From Desulfovibrio sp. (lineage in GTDB: Bacteria; Desulfobacterota; Desulfovibrionia; Desulfovibrionales; Desulfovibrionaceae): a stretch of DNA of 15,954 bases. This document shows, piece by piece, positions 1 to 7,610 of this stretch (position 1 is the stretch's first letter; each line of letters opens with the position of its first letter). The position numbers and the translations under genes are program-made. The notes under the pieces were generated by a model. It was not told the DNA's origin. It did not search any database and was given only the letters and a program-made list of their open reading frames with translations. Where the stretch lies: NCBI GenBank assembly GCA_003525525.1, contig DQED01000422.1, forward strand, positions 3,464 to 19,417. Direction: 5' to 3'.

Positions 1-68
1 CCGCCTCTCCGGCACGTCGCCGCCGGGGGAACCGCCGACCGTGCTGTTTCCCGGCCCCGGCGCACCGT
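1..68. other. Window edge, no gene assigned
   Basis: This short GC-rich stretch lies downstream of the OsmC-like gene on the minus strand. All three plus-strand frames can be read through it, but none shows a recognisable motif. It could be the end of a gene outside the window or plain intergenic DNA. I see no hairpin followed by a T run that would serve as the osmC terminator. Confidence 0.3.
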
Positions 69-485
69 TTACTCCGCCTGCGTCCCGGACGAAGCCGGCC
101 CGCCCGCTTCGTCTTCCACGAAAAGGAGCTTGCCGGACAGGGTGCGCCGCACCGGGCAGGCCCGCGCCGCGCGCAGCAGCCGCTTGCGCTGCTCGGGCGT
201 CAGGTTGCCCGTAAGCGCAATGCGGCACACGAACGTCGCAGTTTCCGGCACGCGGCGATCGAGCGTCACCTCCACTGTGGCGCTTTCCAGCGGGATATCG
301 TGGTTGTCCGCGTACATGCGCAACATCATGGCCGTGCACGAGCCCAGGGCCGCCTCCAGCAGTTCGTGGGGCCGGAAGCCCTGTCCCGCGCCGCCCTTGT
401 CCGGGGTCGCATCGCAGACCCCTTCGAATCTCCCGTTGGAAAAGGCCACGCCATAGCGCGCGTCCCGGCTTTGACAGCGAATCAT
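69..485 (-). CDS. OsmC/Ohr family protein
   Basis: A 138-residue protein of the OsmC/Ohr family, whose characterised members are thiol-dependent peroxidases reducing organic hydroperoxides in the cytoplasm. The two family cysteines are present: C50 in the helix motif GSCTAMML and C110 in ACPV. The conserved Glu (E44) lies before the first. The preceding RPHELLEAALGSC block is the classic family signature. Length matches the usual 135-145 residues. The ATG at 483-485 is preceded on the minus strand by GGGGAGA about 8 bases away. The gene stands alone: the upstream peptidase gene ends with a strong terminator, so it should have its own promoter in 486-632. The exact substrate, and whether it belongs to the OsmC, Ohr or YhfA-like branch, cannot be told from sequence alone. 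Confidence 0.88.
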   Translation of the reverse strand: MIRCQSRDARYGVAFSNGRFEGVCDATPDKGGAGQGFRPHELLEAALGSCTAMMLRMYADNHDIPLESATVEVTLDRRVPETATFVCRIALTGNLTPEQRKRLLRAARACPVRRTLSGKLLFVEDEAGGPASSGTQAE

Positions 486-632
486 TGTACAGTCTCCCCG
501 CGCCCGTACTCATGAGGGGCGCTTGCACGACGACCGGTCCCGGGGCGCAATGCCAAGCGAGAGCGGCCCACGCGCGGGGCAGGGTATCCCCGGCAACCCA
601 AGCGCACAATGCCCGACACTGCGGCTCCGGCG
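486..632 (-). promoter_or_regulatory. Intergenic region expected to hold the osmC-like promoter
   Basis: Because the peptidase transcript should stop at the hairpin just to the right, the OsmC-like gene must be expressed from within this stretch of about 150 bp. Only weak sigma-70-like hexamers are visible on the minus strand (for example TTGTGC, 17 bases, TACCCT), so no specific promoter can be assigned. No reading frame of interest was seen. Confidence 0.35.
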
Positions 633-671
633 AAAAAAAGCGCCCCCGCGGTCATACCACAGGGGCGCTTT
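633..671 (-). terminator. Strong intrinsic terminator after the M16 peptidase gene
   Basis: On the minus strand the left arm 671-656 pairs along all 16 positions, with two G-T wobbles, to the right arm 652-637 around an ATG loop (653-655). Seven T residues follow in the transcript sense (the A run 633-639 on the plus strand, overlapping the A/T base of the stem). It starts about 20 bases after the TAA stop of the peptidase gene. This is a textbook Rho-independent terminator and sets the downstream end of that transcription unit. Confidence 0.93.
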
Positions 672-692
672 GCCATGCGTTTCGAGGGCTGC

Positions 693-3335
693 TTACGGTT
701 CCACCTTGAACACGTACGCCGCTTCGGGGCGCAGGTATTTCTGCGCCAGGGCGCGCAGGTTCTCGCCAGTAAGCGACTGCGCCGCCTCGACGACCTGCTT
801 TTCATGCTCGAGCGGCAGGCCCAGGGACAGGGATTTGGCCGCTTCGCCGCTGCGTGCGGCAAGGCTTTGCCGCTCGCGGTAGTAGTCGCCGGTCATGACG
901 TTCTTAGCGCGCAGCATCAACTCGTCCGGAAGCGCCACCTGCCCCAGGTCGCCGGCGATGCGCTTGAACCCTTCCAGTGCGGCGGCGTCCTTGTCGGGCG
1001 TGGTGCCGATGTAGAAGGCCAGAAAGCCCGTGGTGTCGGACTGCCACAAGAAGGACGTCACGGAATAGCCGAGGCTCTCGCCGTCGCGCAGGCGCGAAAA
1101 GAGCAGTCCGCTCTGTCCGGCCAGCACCTCGTTTAAAAGCGCGAGCCCCGGCGTTTCGGACGCGGCCAGCCCCGGCACCGGGAAGACCATGAACAGATGG
1201 CTTTGCTTGCGCCCGGCAAGCGTCACCGACGCCTCGCGCTTTTCCCCCCACTTGGGCGTGGGGAAGGCGAACGGTTTGGCCGGACCTGCGGCCTTGGCCA
1301 GCTTGTCGGCCAGGGAGCGCACGGCCGCGGCGTCGAAATCGCCGCTGACGGCCATGACCCAGGGCATGGCCCGCTGGCCGGCCCAGAAGGCGGCGACGTC
1401 CTTGGCGGCAAAGCCCCCCACCGTGGCAGCCTCGCCCAGGCGCGTGTAGGCATAGGGCGTGTCGGCGAACAGGAAAGGAAAGAGCTTGCGGAAAGCCAGG
1501 GCCATGGGCTGGTCTTCCTTGTCCTTGATCTCGGCAAGCTGGTCCGCGACCTCGCGCGCGACTTCGGTTTTGAGGAATGCCGGGGCGAGCAGCACGTCGC
1601 CGATAAGCCCGTAGAGGTCCTTCTGGAAGCGGCTGGGAAACTTCGAGGCAACGGTGAAGGAATCGCGGCCCGAGTCGGCGGAAAGCGAGGCCGCCCGGTC
1701 GGCGAGGAAATCCTCCAGGGCGTTGGCCGAGAGCTTGGCCGTGCCCGTGGTCAGGCTGTTGGCGGCAAGCTCGGCCAGACCCTGCTTGTCTTTGGGCAAC
1801 AGGGCGTCGCCGCCGTTGTAGACCAGGGACACGGACACGTACGGGAGCGTCGCGTCGGGCAAAAGCACCAGCCTGTGCCCGCCGCCGAGATCGACCACCT
1901 CGGGCGTGGCCGGCTGTGCGCCGCCCTGCCCGGGCGCGGCGGCCGTCGTCGTCCTGGGCGCGGGCCAGGCCTTGGCGGCCGTGTCGGCCAGGCTCTTGGC
2001 CGTGACGGCGGCCTCGGCGTCCTTGGGGACCAGGGCGGCGGTCAGCATGTGCGCGGGACGCAGATAGGCCTCGATGACGGCTGACAGGGCCTTCTGGTCC
2101 ACCAGGCGCACGGCGCGCAGGTAGTTGGCCTCGCCGTCGGGGTCGTAACCGTAGAAATGGAAAAAACCCGCCTTCATGGCCAGCCCGGGCAGGGTTTCCT
2201 TGGCTTGGTACAGTCCGTCCTCGAGATTGAGGCGTACCCGCTCCAGTTCGTGGTCGGTGAAGGACGAGCCCCTCAGGTGCGAGAACTCGGTCAGCAAGCC
2301 CTGCCAGAAGGCCTGCACGTTGCCGGCGTCGAGGGTCGCGCTGACCAGAAAGAGTCCGGCCCGCTCCAGGGTGAGCGACGAGCAGGAAATGTCGTCCACG
2401 AGCTTCTTGTCGTATTTGAAGGTGCGGTAGAGCCGGCTCGTCTCGTCGCCGGCGAGCAGCTGGGCCAGGACTTCGAGGCCGGCCTCGTCCGCGGCGCGAA
2501 GGCCCGGGGTGGGAAAGGCGATCTGCAGCCGGACCTTGTTCCAGGGACCGTATTCGACCTTGACCTGCGGCTCGGGCAGGGGGCCCTGGGGCAGCGCATA
2601 GGGCGCGGGCGGCGTCAGAAGACGGTCGTTTTCCATGCCGCCAAAAAGCGTCTTGGCCTGCTCGACCACGTCCTCGACGCGCACCTTGCCGACCACCACG
2701 AGCTGCATGGCCCGAGGCTGGTAGCGCTCGTGCACGTACTGGCGCAGGTCCTCGGCGGAAAAGCCGGACACGGTCTCGGGAAAGCCGATGATGGGCCAGC
2801 CGTAGGCCTGTCCGGGCCAGGCCATGGCCTGGGTCATCTGGAACAGCCGGTTGTCGGGGCTGTCCTTGCCCCGGGCCAGCTCCGAGAGCACCACCTGGCG
2901 CTCGCTGTCGAGTTCGGTCGGGTCGAACTTGGCCCCGAAGATCATGTCCTTGATGACGTCGAGCCCGAGCTTCCAGCGGTCGGCGGGCAGGTCCACGCGA
3001 AAGACGGTGCTGTCGAAGCTCGTGGAGGCGTTGAGCTCGCCGCCCGCGCCTTCGATGTCCGAAGCGACCTGCCCGGCCGGGCGCTTTTCCGTGGATTTGA
3101 ACACCATGTGTTCGAGCAGATGGCTGAGGCCCGCCTGCTTGGCGGTCTCGTAGCCGGAGCCGGCATGCACGAACAGCCGTTCGGCGACCAGGGGAAAACG
3201 GTTGTCCTCGATGACCATGATGGTCATGCCATTTGGCAGGGTGACGCTTTTGGGCGGCTCGGCAGCCAGGGCCGAAGCGGCGCAGCAAGCGGCGAAAAGA
3301 GCCGTCATCAGGGCGAAAACGAAACGCCGGCGCAT
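693..3335 (-). CDS. M16 family zinc metallopeptidase (insulinase/pitrilysin type), exported
   Basis: An 880-residue peptidase with two tandem M16 halves. The inverted zinc motif HLLEH gives ligands H72 and H76 with catalytic E75; the third ligand is E152 in VVLSEL, 80 residues after H72, as in pitrilysin. The second half (from about residue 490) keeps the fold pattern but has LAELA where HxxEH would be, so it is the usual inactive half. The N-terminus is a signal peptide: three Arg, a hydrophobic stretch to about residue 20 and an Ala-Leu-Ala site before residue 25. The protein should therefore act in the periplasm. A longer reading up to 3416 exists, but the ATG at 3333-3335 is chosen because it begins the signal peptide and has AAAAGGAG six bases upstream. 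It is the last gene before the terminator at 633-671. The substrate is unknown. Confidence 0.93.
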   Translation of the reverse strand: MRRRFVFALMTALFAACCAASALAAEPPKSVTLPNGMTIMVIEDNRFPLVAERLFVHAGSGYETAKQAGLSHLLEHMVFKSTEKRPAGQVASDIEGAGGELNASTSFDSTVFRVDLPADRWKLGLDVIKDMIFGAKFDPTELDSERQVVLSELARGKDSPDNRLFQMTQAMAWPGQAYGWPIIGFPETVSGFSAEDLRQYVHERYQPRAMQLVVVGKVRVEDVVEQAKTLFGGMENDRLLTPPAPYALPQGPLPEPQVKVEYGPWNKVRLQIAFPTPGLRAADEAGLEVLAQLLAGDETSRLYRTFKYDKKLVDDISCSSLTLERAGLFLVSATLDAGNVQAFWQGLLTEFSHLRGSSFTDHELERVRLNLEDGLYQAKETLPGLAMKAGFFHFYGYDPDGEANYLRAVRLVDQKALSAVIEAYLRPAHMLTAALVPKDAEAAVTAKSLADTAAKAWPAPRTTTAAAPGQGGAQPATPEVVDLGGGHRLVLLPDATLPYVSVSLVYNGGDALLPKDKQGLAELAANSLTTGTAKLSANALEDFLADRAASLSADSGRDSFTVASKFPSRFQKDLYGLIGDVLLAPAFLKTEVAREVADQLAEIKDKEDQPMALAFRKLFPFLFADTPYAYTRLGEAATVGGFAAKDVAAFWAGQRAMPWVMAVSGDFDAAAVRSLADKLAKAAGPAKPFAFPTPKWGEKREASVTLAGRKQSHLFMVFPVPGLAASETPGLALLNEVLAGQSGLLFSRLRDGESLGYSVTSFLWQSDTTGFLAFYIGTTPDKDAAALEGFKRIAGDLGQVALPDELMLRAKNVMTGDYYRERQSLAARSGEAAKSLSLGLPLEHEKQVVEAAQSLTGENLRALAQKYLRPEAAYVFKVEP

Positions 3336-3355
3336 GGGTGCTCCTTTTGGTTTGA

Positions 3356-3380
3356 CGCTCCCGGGCGTCGCCCGGGAGCG
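3356..3380 (-). other. Perfect 11-bp stem-loop in the leader of the peptidase gene
   Basis: The arms CGCTCCCGGGC (3356-3366) and GCCCGGGAGCG (3370-3380) pair perfectly around a 3-base loop. The element lies about 43 bases after the stop of the radical-SAM gene and about 20 bases before the peptidase ATG. No T run follows in either direction, so it is not a canonical terminator. It may modulate mRNA stability or relative expression within the operon, or be a weak terminator. Confidence 0.55.
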
Positions 3381-3423
3381 GACATGCGTAGAAGAGCTAC
3401 GACCTCGAGAGCCCAAAGGATAC

Positions 3424-5988
3424 TTAATTCTGGTTCATGGAGTCCGGGGAGGCGACCGAGCCGTCGGCAAAGGCCACGGCGGTCTTGGTGATGGCGTAGC
3501 GGCCCCGCACGAGGCGCGGGCAGACCGCCTCGGCCAGACGCAGGGGACTCACGTAGGACTGCTCGAAGAAGCAGGTGAAGCGCACCGTGGCCGGGGCGAC
3601 GATTTCCACGCCCGTGACCAGGGTTTTGGCGTCGATGCCGCGCGGCCCTTTCTTCGATTCCCAGGTGACGGGAAAGCTCGCGGCGGCGGCGAAATCACGC
3701 CAGGCGTCGAGGCAGCCGTCCGCCAGGGCCTGCGGCGCGACAAGTTCATAGGCTTCCGCGACCGGATGGGCGATCTTGCGCCCCGGAGGCAGCGCGTCCA
3801 CGCCGATGACGGCCATGCCTTCCGGTAGGTTGGGATTGAGCCGCGCGGCGAACTCCTCGGGCGAGACGGGCTCGCGCAGGAAGATCGCCGTCCATTCGGC
3901 AACACTTGCCACGCCCACGGGCAGGGCCCGGCCGAAGGAGATCTGCGGCAGCGGATGGTAGCCTGCGGAAAAGCTGGGCTTGAGCCCGCCCCGGCGCAAG
4001 GCGCGCTCGAAAAGCCGCGCCAGTTCGAGCTGGCTCAGGTACACGGCGCTGCCGGTCTTGGCGTACCAGACGCGCAGGTGCGCGGCCTTGACGGTCAGGT
4101 CCTCGCGCGGCGGGGCCGGCGGCGCGGCGATGGCGTCGTGTTCGCGGGCTTCGCGGTTGAGCCGCGGGCGGATGTCGCCCACTCCGGCCGCGTCCAGGCT
4201 CGATGTGCGGCCGCCATAGGAGCAGACGCCGCAGCCCGAACAATCGCCGTAGCGACAATCGGGCGTCGCGGCCCCGCGCAGGGCCTTTTCGCGCTCGCGG
4301 CGCAAAAAACCGGGCGTCACGCCGCAGGAAAGATGGTCCCAGGGCAGGGGCGCGTCCGGGTCGCGCGCGCCAAGCCACTGCGCCGGATCGCAGCCGGCGG
4401 CCGCGAAGACGCGCAGCCACGGGGCGAGGTCGAAGCGGTCCACCCAGGAACAGAATAGCGCGCCCTCGCGGTAGGCGGCTGCGACGAGCGGCGCGAGCTC
4501 CCGGCCGGCGCGGGAGAACACGCCCTCGAGAAAGCTCATTTCCGGCTCGTGCCAGCGCAGCGTCAGGCGTTTGTCCGTGGCAAAAAGCGCACGCAGCCGC
4601 CCCACCCGCTCGCGGATGGCCTCCAGCCCGATCTGCGCCTCCCACTGGAACGGCGTGTGGGGCTTGGGCACGAAGGGCGAGATGGCGGCCGTGACCTGCA
4701 GCCGTTTCGTGCCGGGCGGGGCCGCGGCCAGCACCTTTTTCGCCAGGTGGAAAATGCCTTCCACGTCCTCGTCGGTTTCCGTGGGCAGGCCGATCATGAA
4801 ATAGAGCTTCACCTGCTGCCAGCCGTGGGCGAACAGCCTTTTCGCGTGTTCGAGGATGTCCTCCTCGCTGATGCCCTTGTTGATGACGTCGCGCAGGCGC
4901 TGGGTCGCGGCTTCCGGGGCCACGGTCGCGCCGGTGCGGCGGATGCCGGCCATCATCGAAAGGATGGCATCGGACAACGTGCCGGCGCGCAGCGACGGCA
5001 GGGACACGGCCACCTGCTCCCGGCGGCAGCGGTCGATGCTGCGGGAAAAAAGGCTTTCCAGGGCCGAGAAATCGCCCGTGGACAGGGAAAGAAACGACAG
5101 CTCCTCGTAGCCGGTGCGGGAAAGCCCTTCGGCGACGAGACGTTCGAGCACGTCCAGGCTGCGTTCGCGCACGGGGCGGTAGACCATGCCGGCATGGCAG
5201 AAGCGGCAGCCGCGCGTGCAGCCCCGGGCGATCTCCACGGCCAGGCGATCGTGCACGGCCTGGGCGAAGGGCACGATCTGGCAGGCGGGAAACGCCGCGG
5301 CGTCGAGATCGGGCAGGATGGCCTTTTCCACCCGGTCGTAGCCGGCAACCAGGGGGCGCGGCGCGCCGTCCGGGCCGGGCGCGAAAAATTCCGGCACGTA
5401 GACGCCCTGGATGGCGGTCAGGCGCGTGAGCAGGTCGCGGCGGGAAACGCCCTCCCGGCGCGCGGCGGCCACGGCCTCGACGATGGCGGGCAGGGCCTGT
5501 TCGCCGTCGCCGATGACCATGGCGTCGAAAAACGGGGCCACGGGTTCGGCGTTGAACGCACAGCCGCCGCCGGCGATGACGAGCGGCCCGCCCTCGCCCC
5601 GGTCGGTGGCGTACAAGGGGATGCCCCCGAGGTCGAGCATGTACAGGATGTTTGTGTAACAGAGCTCGTGGGTGATGTGGAACGCCAGCACGTCGCAGGA
5701 GACCAGGGGCGTGTCGGACTCCAGGGTGCAAAGGAGCGCGCCCTTTTCGCGCAGCAGCGCGGCGGCCTCGTCGGAAGGGGTGAAGACCCGCTCGGCGGCG
5801 AGCCCCTCCACGCGGTTGACGGCCTCGTAGAGGATGCGCCCGCCCACATAGGACATGCCGACCTCGTACAGATCGGGAAAGGCCAGGGCGACGCGGGCCC
5901 GGACGCCTGCCGGATCCTTGGCCGTGCGGCCCCATTCCGCGCCCAGATACTGGGTGGGTTTTTGCAGGTCGGCGACGAATTCACGCAT
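3424..5988 (-). CDS. TIGR03960-type radical SAM protein fused to DUF2344 (TIGR03936)
   Basis: An 854-residue fusion. Residues 1 to about 240 resemble the B12-binding-like N-terminal region of this family. The radical SAM core begins with CTRGCRFC, where C257, C261 and C264 (CX3CX2C) should hold the 4Fe-4S cluster that cleaves S-adenosylmethionine. A second cysteine group, C578, C583, C586 and C589 (CX4CX2CX2C), could hold another Fe-S cluster or zinc. From about residue 636 a DUF2344 domain follows, with the family pattern YLSQLELARLFERALRRGGL and a later GYHPLPQISFGRALP. In other bacteria this pair is encoded beside ribonuclease G and ribosomal protein genes, which hints at an RNA or translation role, but the reaction is unknown to me. 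The ATG at 5986-5988 has GGAG six bases upstream. It probably shares a transcript with the small gene before it and the peptidase after it. Confidence 0.92.
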   Translation of the reverse strand: MREFVADLQKPTQYLGAEWGRTAKDPAGVRARVALAFPDLYEVGMSYVGGRILYEAVNRVEGLAAERVFTPSDEAAALLREKGALLCTLESDTPLVSCDVLAFHITHELCYTNILYMLDLGGIPLYATDRGEGGPLVIAGGGCAFNAEPVAPFFDAMVIGDGEQALPAIVEAVAAARREGVSRRDLLTRLTAIQGVYVPEFFAPGPDGAPRPLVAGYDRVEKAILPDLDAAAFPACQIVPFAQAVHDRLAVEIARGCTRGCRFCHAGMVYRPVRERSLDVLERLVAEGLSRTGYEELSFLSLSTGDFSALESLFSRSIDRCRREQVAVSLPSLRAGTLSDAILSMMAGIRRTGATVAPEAATQRLRDVINKGISEEDILEHAKRLFAHGWQQVKLYFMIGLPTETDEDVEGIFHLAKKVLAAAPPGTKRLQVTAAISPFVPKPHTPFQWEAQIGLEAIRERVGRLRALFATDKRLTLRWHEPEMSFLEGVFSRAGRELAPLVAAAYREGALFCSWVDRFDLAPWLRVFAAAGCDPAQWLGARDPDAPLPWDHLSCGVTPGFLRREREKALRGAATPDCRYGDCSGCGVCSYGGRTSSLDAAGVGDIRPRLNREAREHDAIAAPPAPPREDLTVKAAHLRVWYAKTGSAVYLSQLELARLFERALRRGGLKPSFSAGYHPLPQISFGRALPVGVASVAEWTAIFLREPVSPEEFAARLNPNLPEGMAVIGVDALPPGRKIAHPVAEAYELVAPQALADGCLDAWRDFAAAASFPVTWESKKGPRGIDAKTLVTGVEIVAPATVRFTCFFEQSYVSPLRLAEAVCPRLVRGRYAITKTAVAFADGSVASPDSMNQN

Positions 5989-6047
5989 GGATGCTCCGGC
6001 CGCCGGCAGCGGCCGCGGCGCGGTGTCAAGAAGGTGGAGGCGGGAGG

Positions 6048-6073
6048 CCTCCCCCGGCGCGGGCCGGGGGAGG
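6048..6073. other. Strong hairpin between the small Sm-like gene and the radical-SAM gene
   Basis: Arms CCTCCCCCGG (6048-6057) and CCGGGGGAGG (6064-6073) pair perfectly around a 6-base loop, with an overlapping GGAGGCCTCC palindrome at 6043-6052. In the direction of the genes (minus), six T residues come before the hairpin rather than after it (A run 6074-6079 on plus), so it does not have intrinsic terminator form in that direction. It lies about 20 bases after the stop of the small gene and may be a processing or stabilising element, or a partial attenuator. Confidence 0.5.
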
Positions 6074-6091
6074 AAAAAAGCGCATGGGCCG

Positions 6092-6439
6092 CTATTTCTT
6101 GAGAAGATTGGAGATGTTGCCGCCCTTGCCGGCCAGGTTGGACAACGTCTTGAGGTCGCCGGAGGTGGAGAGCGTCAGGTTGCTCGTGGCCTCCAGGTAG
6201 CGGGTCTGGAGCTCGTCGGGAAACTTCTTGAACTGGTAGAGCACATGGGAAAGCTCGATCTCGCCGCCCACCTCGGTCTCGAAGGGGTAGCCGAACGGCA
6301 GAAGCAGCATCTGCACGCCCTGCTGGGAAGGAATGGTCTGGAGCAGGGCCACATCGGTCAGCTTGCCGGCGGCTTCGTCCCACTTGCCGAGCACGGTTTC
6401 GCCGTTGATCAGTTTCACGAGGCGGATGTCATAGGCCAT
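6092..6439 (-). CDS. Small conserved-type hypothetical protein, possibly Sm-like fold
   Basis: A 115-residue soluble protein with no signal peptide or membrane segment. Its start, IRLVKLINGETVLGKW, has the hydrophobic-x-G-x-x-V-x-G pattern seen in the first strands of Sm/Lsm-like beta barrels and in some small phage-encoded Sm-like proteins. The rest alternates hydrophobic and polar residues to about residue 80 and ends in a polar Ser/Leu/Lys-rich tail. The ATG at 6437-6439 is well supported by AAGGAG seven bases upstream. It is the first gene of the run leading to the radical-SAM fusion and the peptidase. I do not recognise a characterised family; the Sm-like idea rests on one short motif only. 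That the gene is real is much surer than its function. Confidence 0.75.
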   Translation of the reverse strand: MAYDIRLVKLINGETVLGKWDEAAGKLTDVALLQTIPSQQGVQMLLLPFGYPFETEVGGEIELSHVLYQFKKFPDELQTRYLEATSNLTLSTSGDLKTLSNLAGKGGNISNLLKK

Positions 6440-6461
6440 GAAGATTCTCCTTGAAGGTTGG

Positions 6462-6509
6462 GGCGCAGTGCGCCGGCCATGAGCTAGATATCGGACTGTC
6501 CCGTGTCAA
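6462..6509 (-). promoter_or_regulatory. Candidate sigma-70 promoter and leader hairpin for the small gene
   Basis: On the minus strand a perfect TTGACA -35 hexamer (6504-6509) is followed after 17 bases by TAGCTC (6481-6486), a poor -10 match. A short GGCGC-AGT-GCGCC hairpin (6462-6474) lies between it and the ribosome binding site. The -35 is convincing and the spacing ideal, but the -10 is weak. It falls in the 79-bp gap after the gmd stop and would drive the small gene and the genes behind it. Confidence 0.4.
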
Positions 6510-6518
6510 GGGAGTAGC

Positions 6519-7610
6519 CTACTCGTTGTAGTCGAAAACCGTAAAACCCTGGCTCCTGCACAGGGAATCGCGCTCGGCTTCGCGCAGGTCGCTGCGCACC
6601 ATCTCGGACACCATCTGCTCGATGCCGATGCGCGGCTGCCAGCCCAGGCGCTCCCGGGCCTTGCTCGGGTCGCCGAGCAGCGTCTCCACCTCGGTCGGGC
6701 GGAAATAGCGCGGATCGACGGCGACGATGCATTTGCCGCTGGCGACGTCGATGCCCTGCTCGTTTTCCCCTTCGCCCTCGAAGCGCAGTTCGATGCCGAG
6801 CTCCCTGGCGGCCATCTGGATGAAATCGCGCACGCTGTACTGCCGGCCCGTGGCGATGACGAAATCCTCGGGCGCGTCCTGCTGGAGCATGAGCCACTGC
6901 ATTTCCACGTAGTCCTTGGCATGGCCCCAGTCGCGAAGCGCGGAGAGGTTGCCGAGGTAGAGGCAGTCTTGCAGGCCCAGCTTGATGCGCGCCATGGCCC
7001 GGGTGATCTTGCGCGTGACGAAGGTCTCGCCGCGCAAGGGGGACTCGTGGTTGAACAGGATGCCGTTGCAGGCGTACATGCCGTAGGCTTCGCGGTAGTT
7101 GACCGTGATCCAGTAGGCATAGAGCTTGGCCACGGCATAGGGGCTTCTGGGGTAGAACGGCGTTTTCTCGGTCTGCGGAATCTCCGCCACCTTGCCGAAC
7201 AGCTCCGAGGTCGAGGCCTGGTAGAAACGCGTGTGCTTCTCGAGCCCCAGGATGCGGATGGCCTCGAGCAGGCGCAGCGTGCCGAGCGCGTCCACGTCCG
7301 CGGTGTATTCCGGGGACTCGAAGGACACCTTGACGTGGCTCTGGGCGGCCAGGTTGTAGACCTCGTCGGGACGGACTTCCTGCATGATGCGGATCAGGTT
7401 GGTGGAATCCGAGAGGTCGCCGTAGTGCAGGACGAGCTTGCGGCCGATGTCGTGGGGGTCGCGGTAGAGGTGGTCGATGCGCTGGGTGTTGAACAGCGAG
7501 GCCCGGCGCTTGATTCCGTGCACCTCGTAGCCCTTCTGGAGCAGCAGTTCGGCCAGATAGGCCCCATCCTGACCGGTGATGCCGGTAATGAGGGCGACTT
7601 TGCTCTTCAT
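6519..7610 (-). CDS. gmd: GDP-mannose 4,6-dehydratase
   Basis: A 363-residue extended short-chain dehydrogenase converting GDP-D-mannose to GDP-4-keto-6-deoxy-D-mannose, the precursor of GDP-L-fucose, GDP-D-rhamnose and related sugars. The NADP-binding loop [11 protein letters not shown] is at residues 9-19. The catalytic set T134, E136, Y158 and K162 (in ASTSELFG and YAVAK) matches E. coli Gmd T132, E134, Y156 and K160. The family block [17 protein letters not shown] is also intact, so it should be active. The reading frame extends upstream of 7610, but the ATG at 7608-7610 begins the conserved N-terminus and overlaps the stop of the preceding paralogue as ATGA, indicating translational coupling. 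No reductase for the keto product is in the window. Confidence 0.96.
   Translation of the reverse strand: MKSKVALITGITGQDGAYLAELLLQKGYEVHGIKRRASLFNTQRIDHLYRDPHDIGRKLVLHYGDLSDSTNLIRIMQEVRPDEVYNLAAQSHVKVSFESPEYTADVDALGTLRLLEAIRILGLEKHTRFYQASTSELFGKVAEIPQTEKTPFYPRSPYAVAKLYAYWITVNYREAYGMYACNGILFNHESPLRGETFVTRKITRAMARIKLGLQDCLYLGNLSALRDWGHAKDYVEMQWLMLQQDAPEDFVIATGRQYSVRDFIQMAARELGIELRFEGEGENEQGIDVASGKCIVAVDPRYFRPTEVETLLGDPSKARERLGWQPRIGIEQMVSEMVRSDLREAERDSLCRSQGFTVFDYNE

Noticed and set aside
536..600. Possible sigma-54 style TGGCA element upstream of the OsmC-like gene
   Set aside because: TTGGCATTGC on the minus strand lacks the required spacing between the GG and GC elements, so it is probably chance.
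3336..3416. Upstream extension of the peptidase frame to 3416
   Set aside because: The extra 27 residues precede a clear signal peptide start with a strong ribosome binding site, and the stretch contains the stem-loop.
2157..3491. Plus-strand frame of 444 codons opposite the peptidase
   Set aside because: It is antisense to the M16 gene with its zinc motif and signal peptide. It has Gly/His/Val-rich composition typical of antisense frames and no motif.
4549..6102. Long plus-strand open frame of 517 codons opposite the radical-SAM gene
   Set aside because: It mirrors the codon pattern of a well-supported minus-strand gene with clear motifs. High-GC genes often leave an open antisense frame, and this one shows no recognisable domain.
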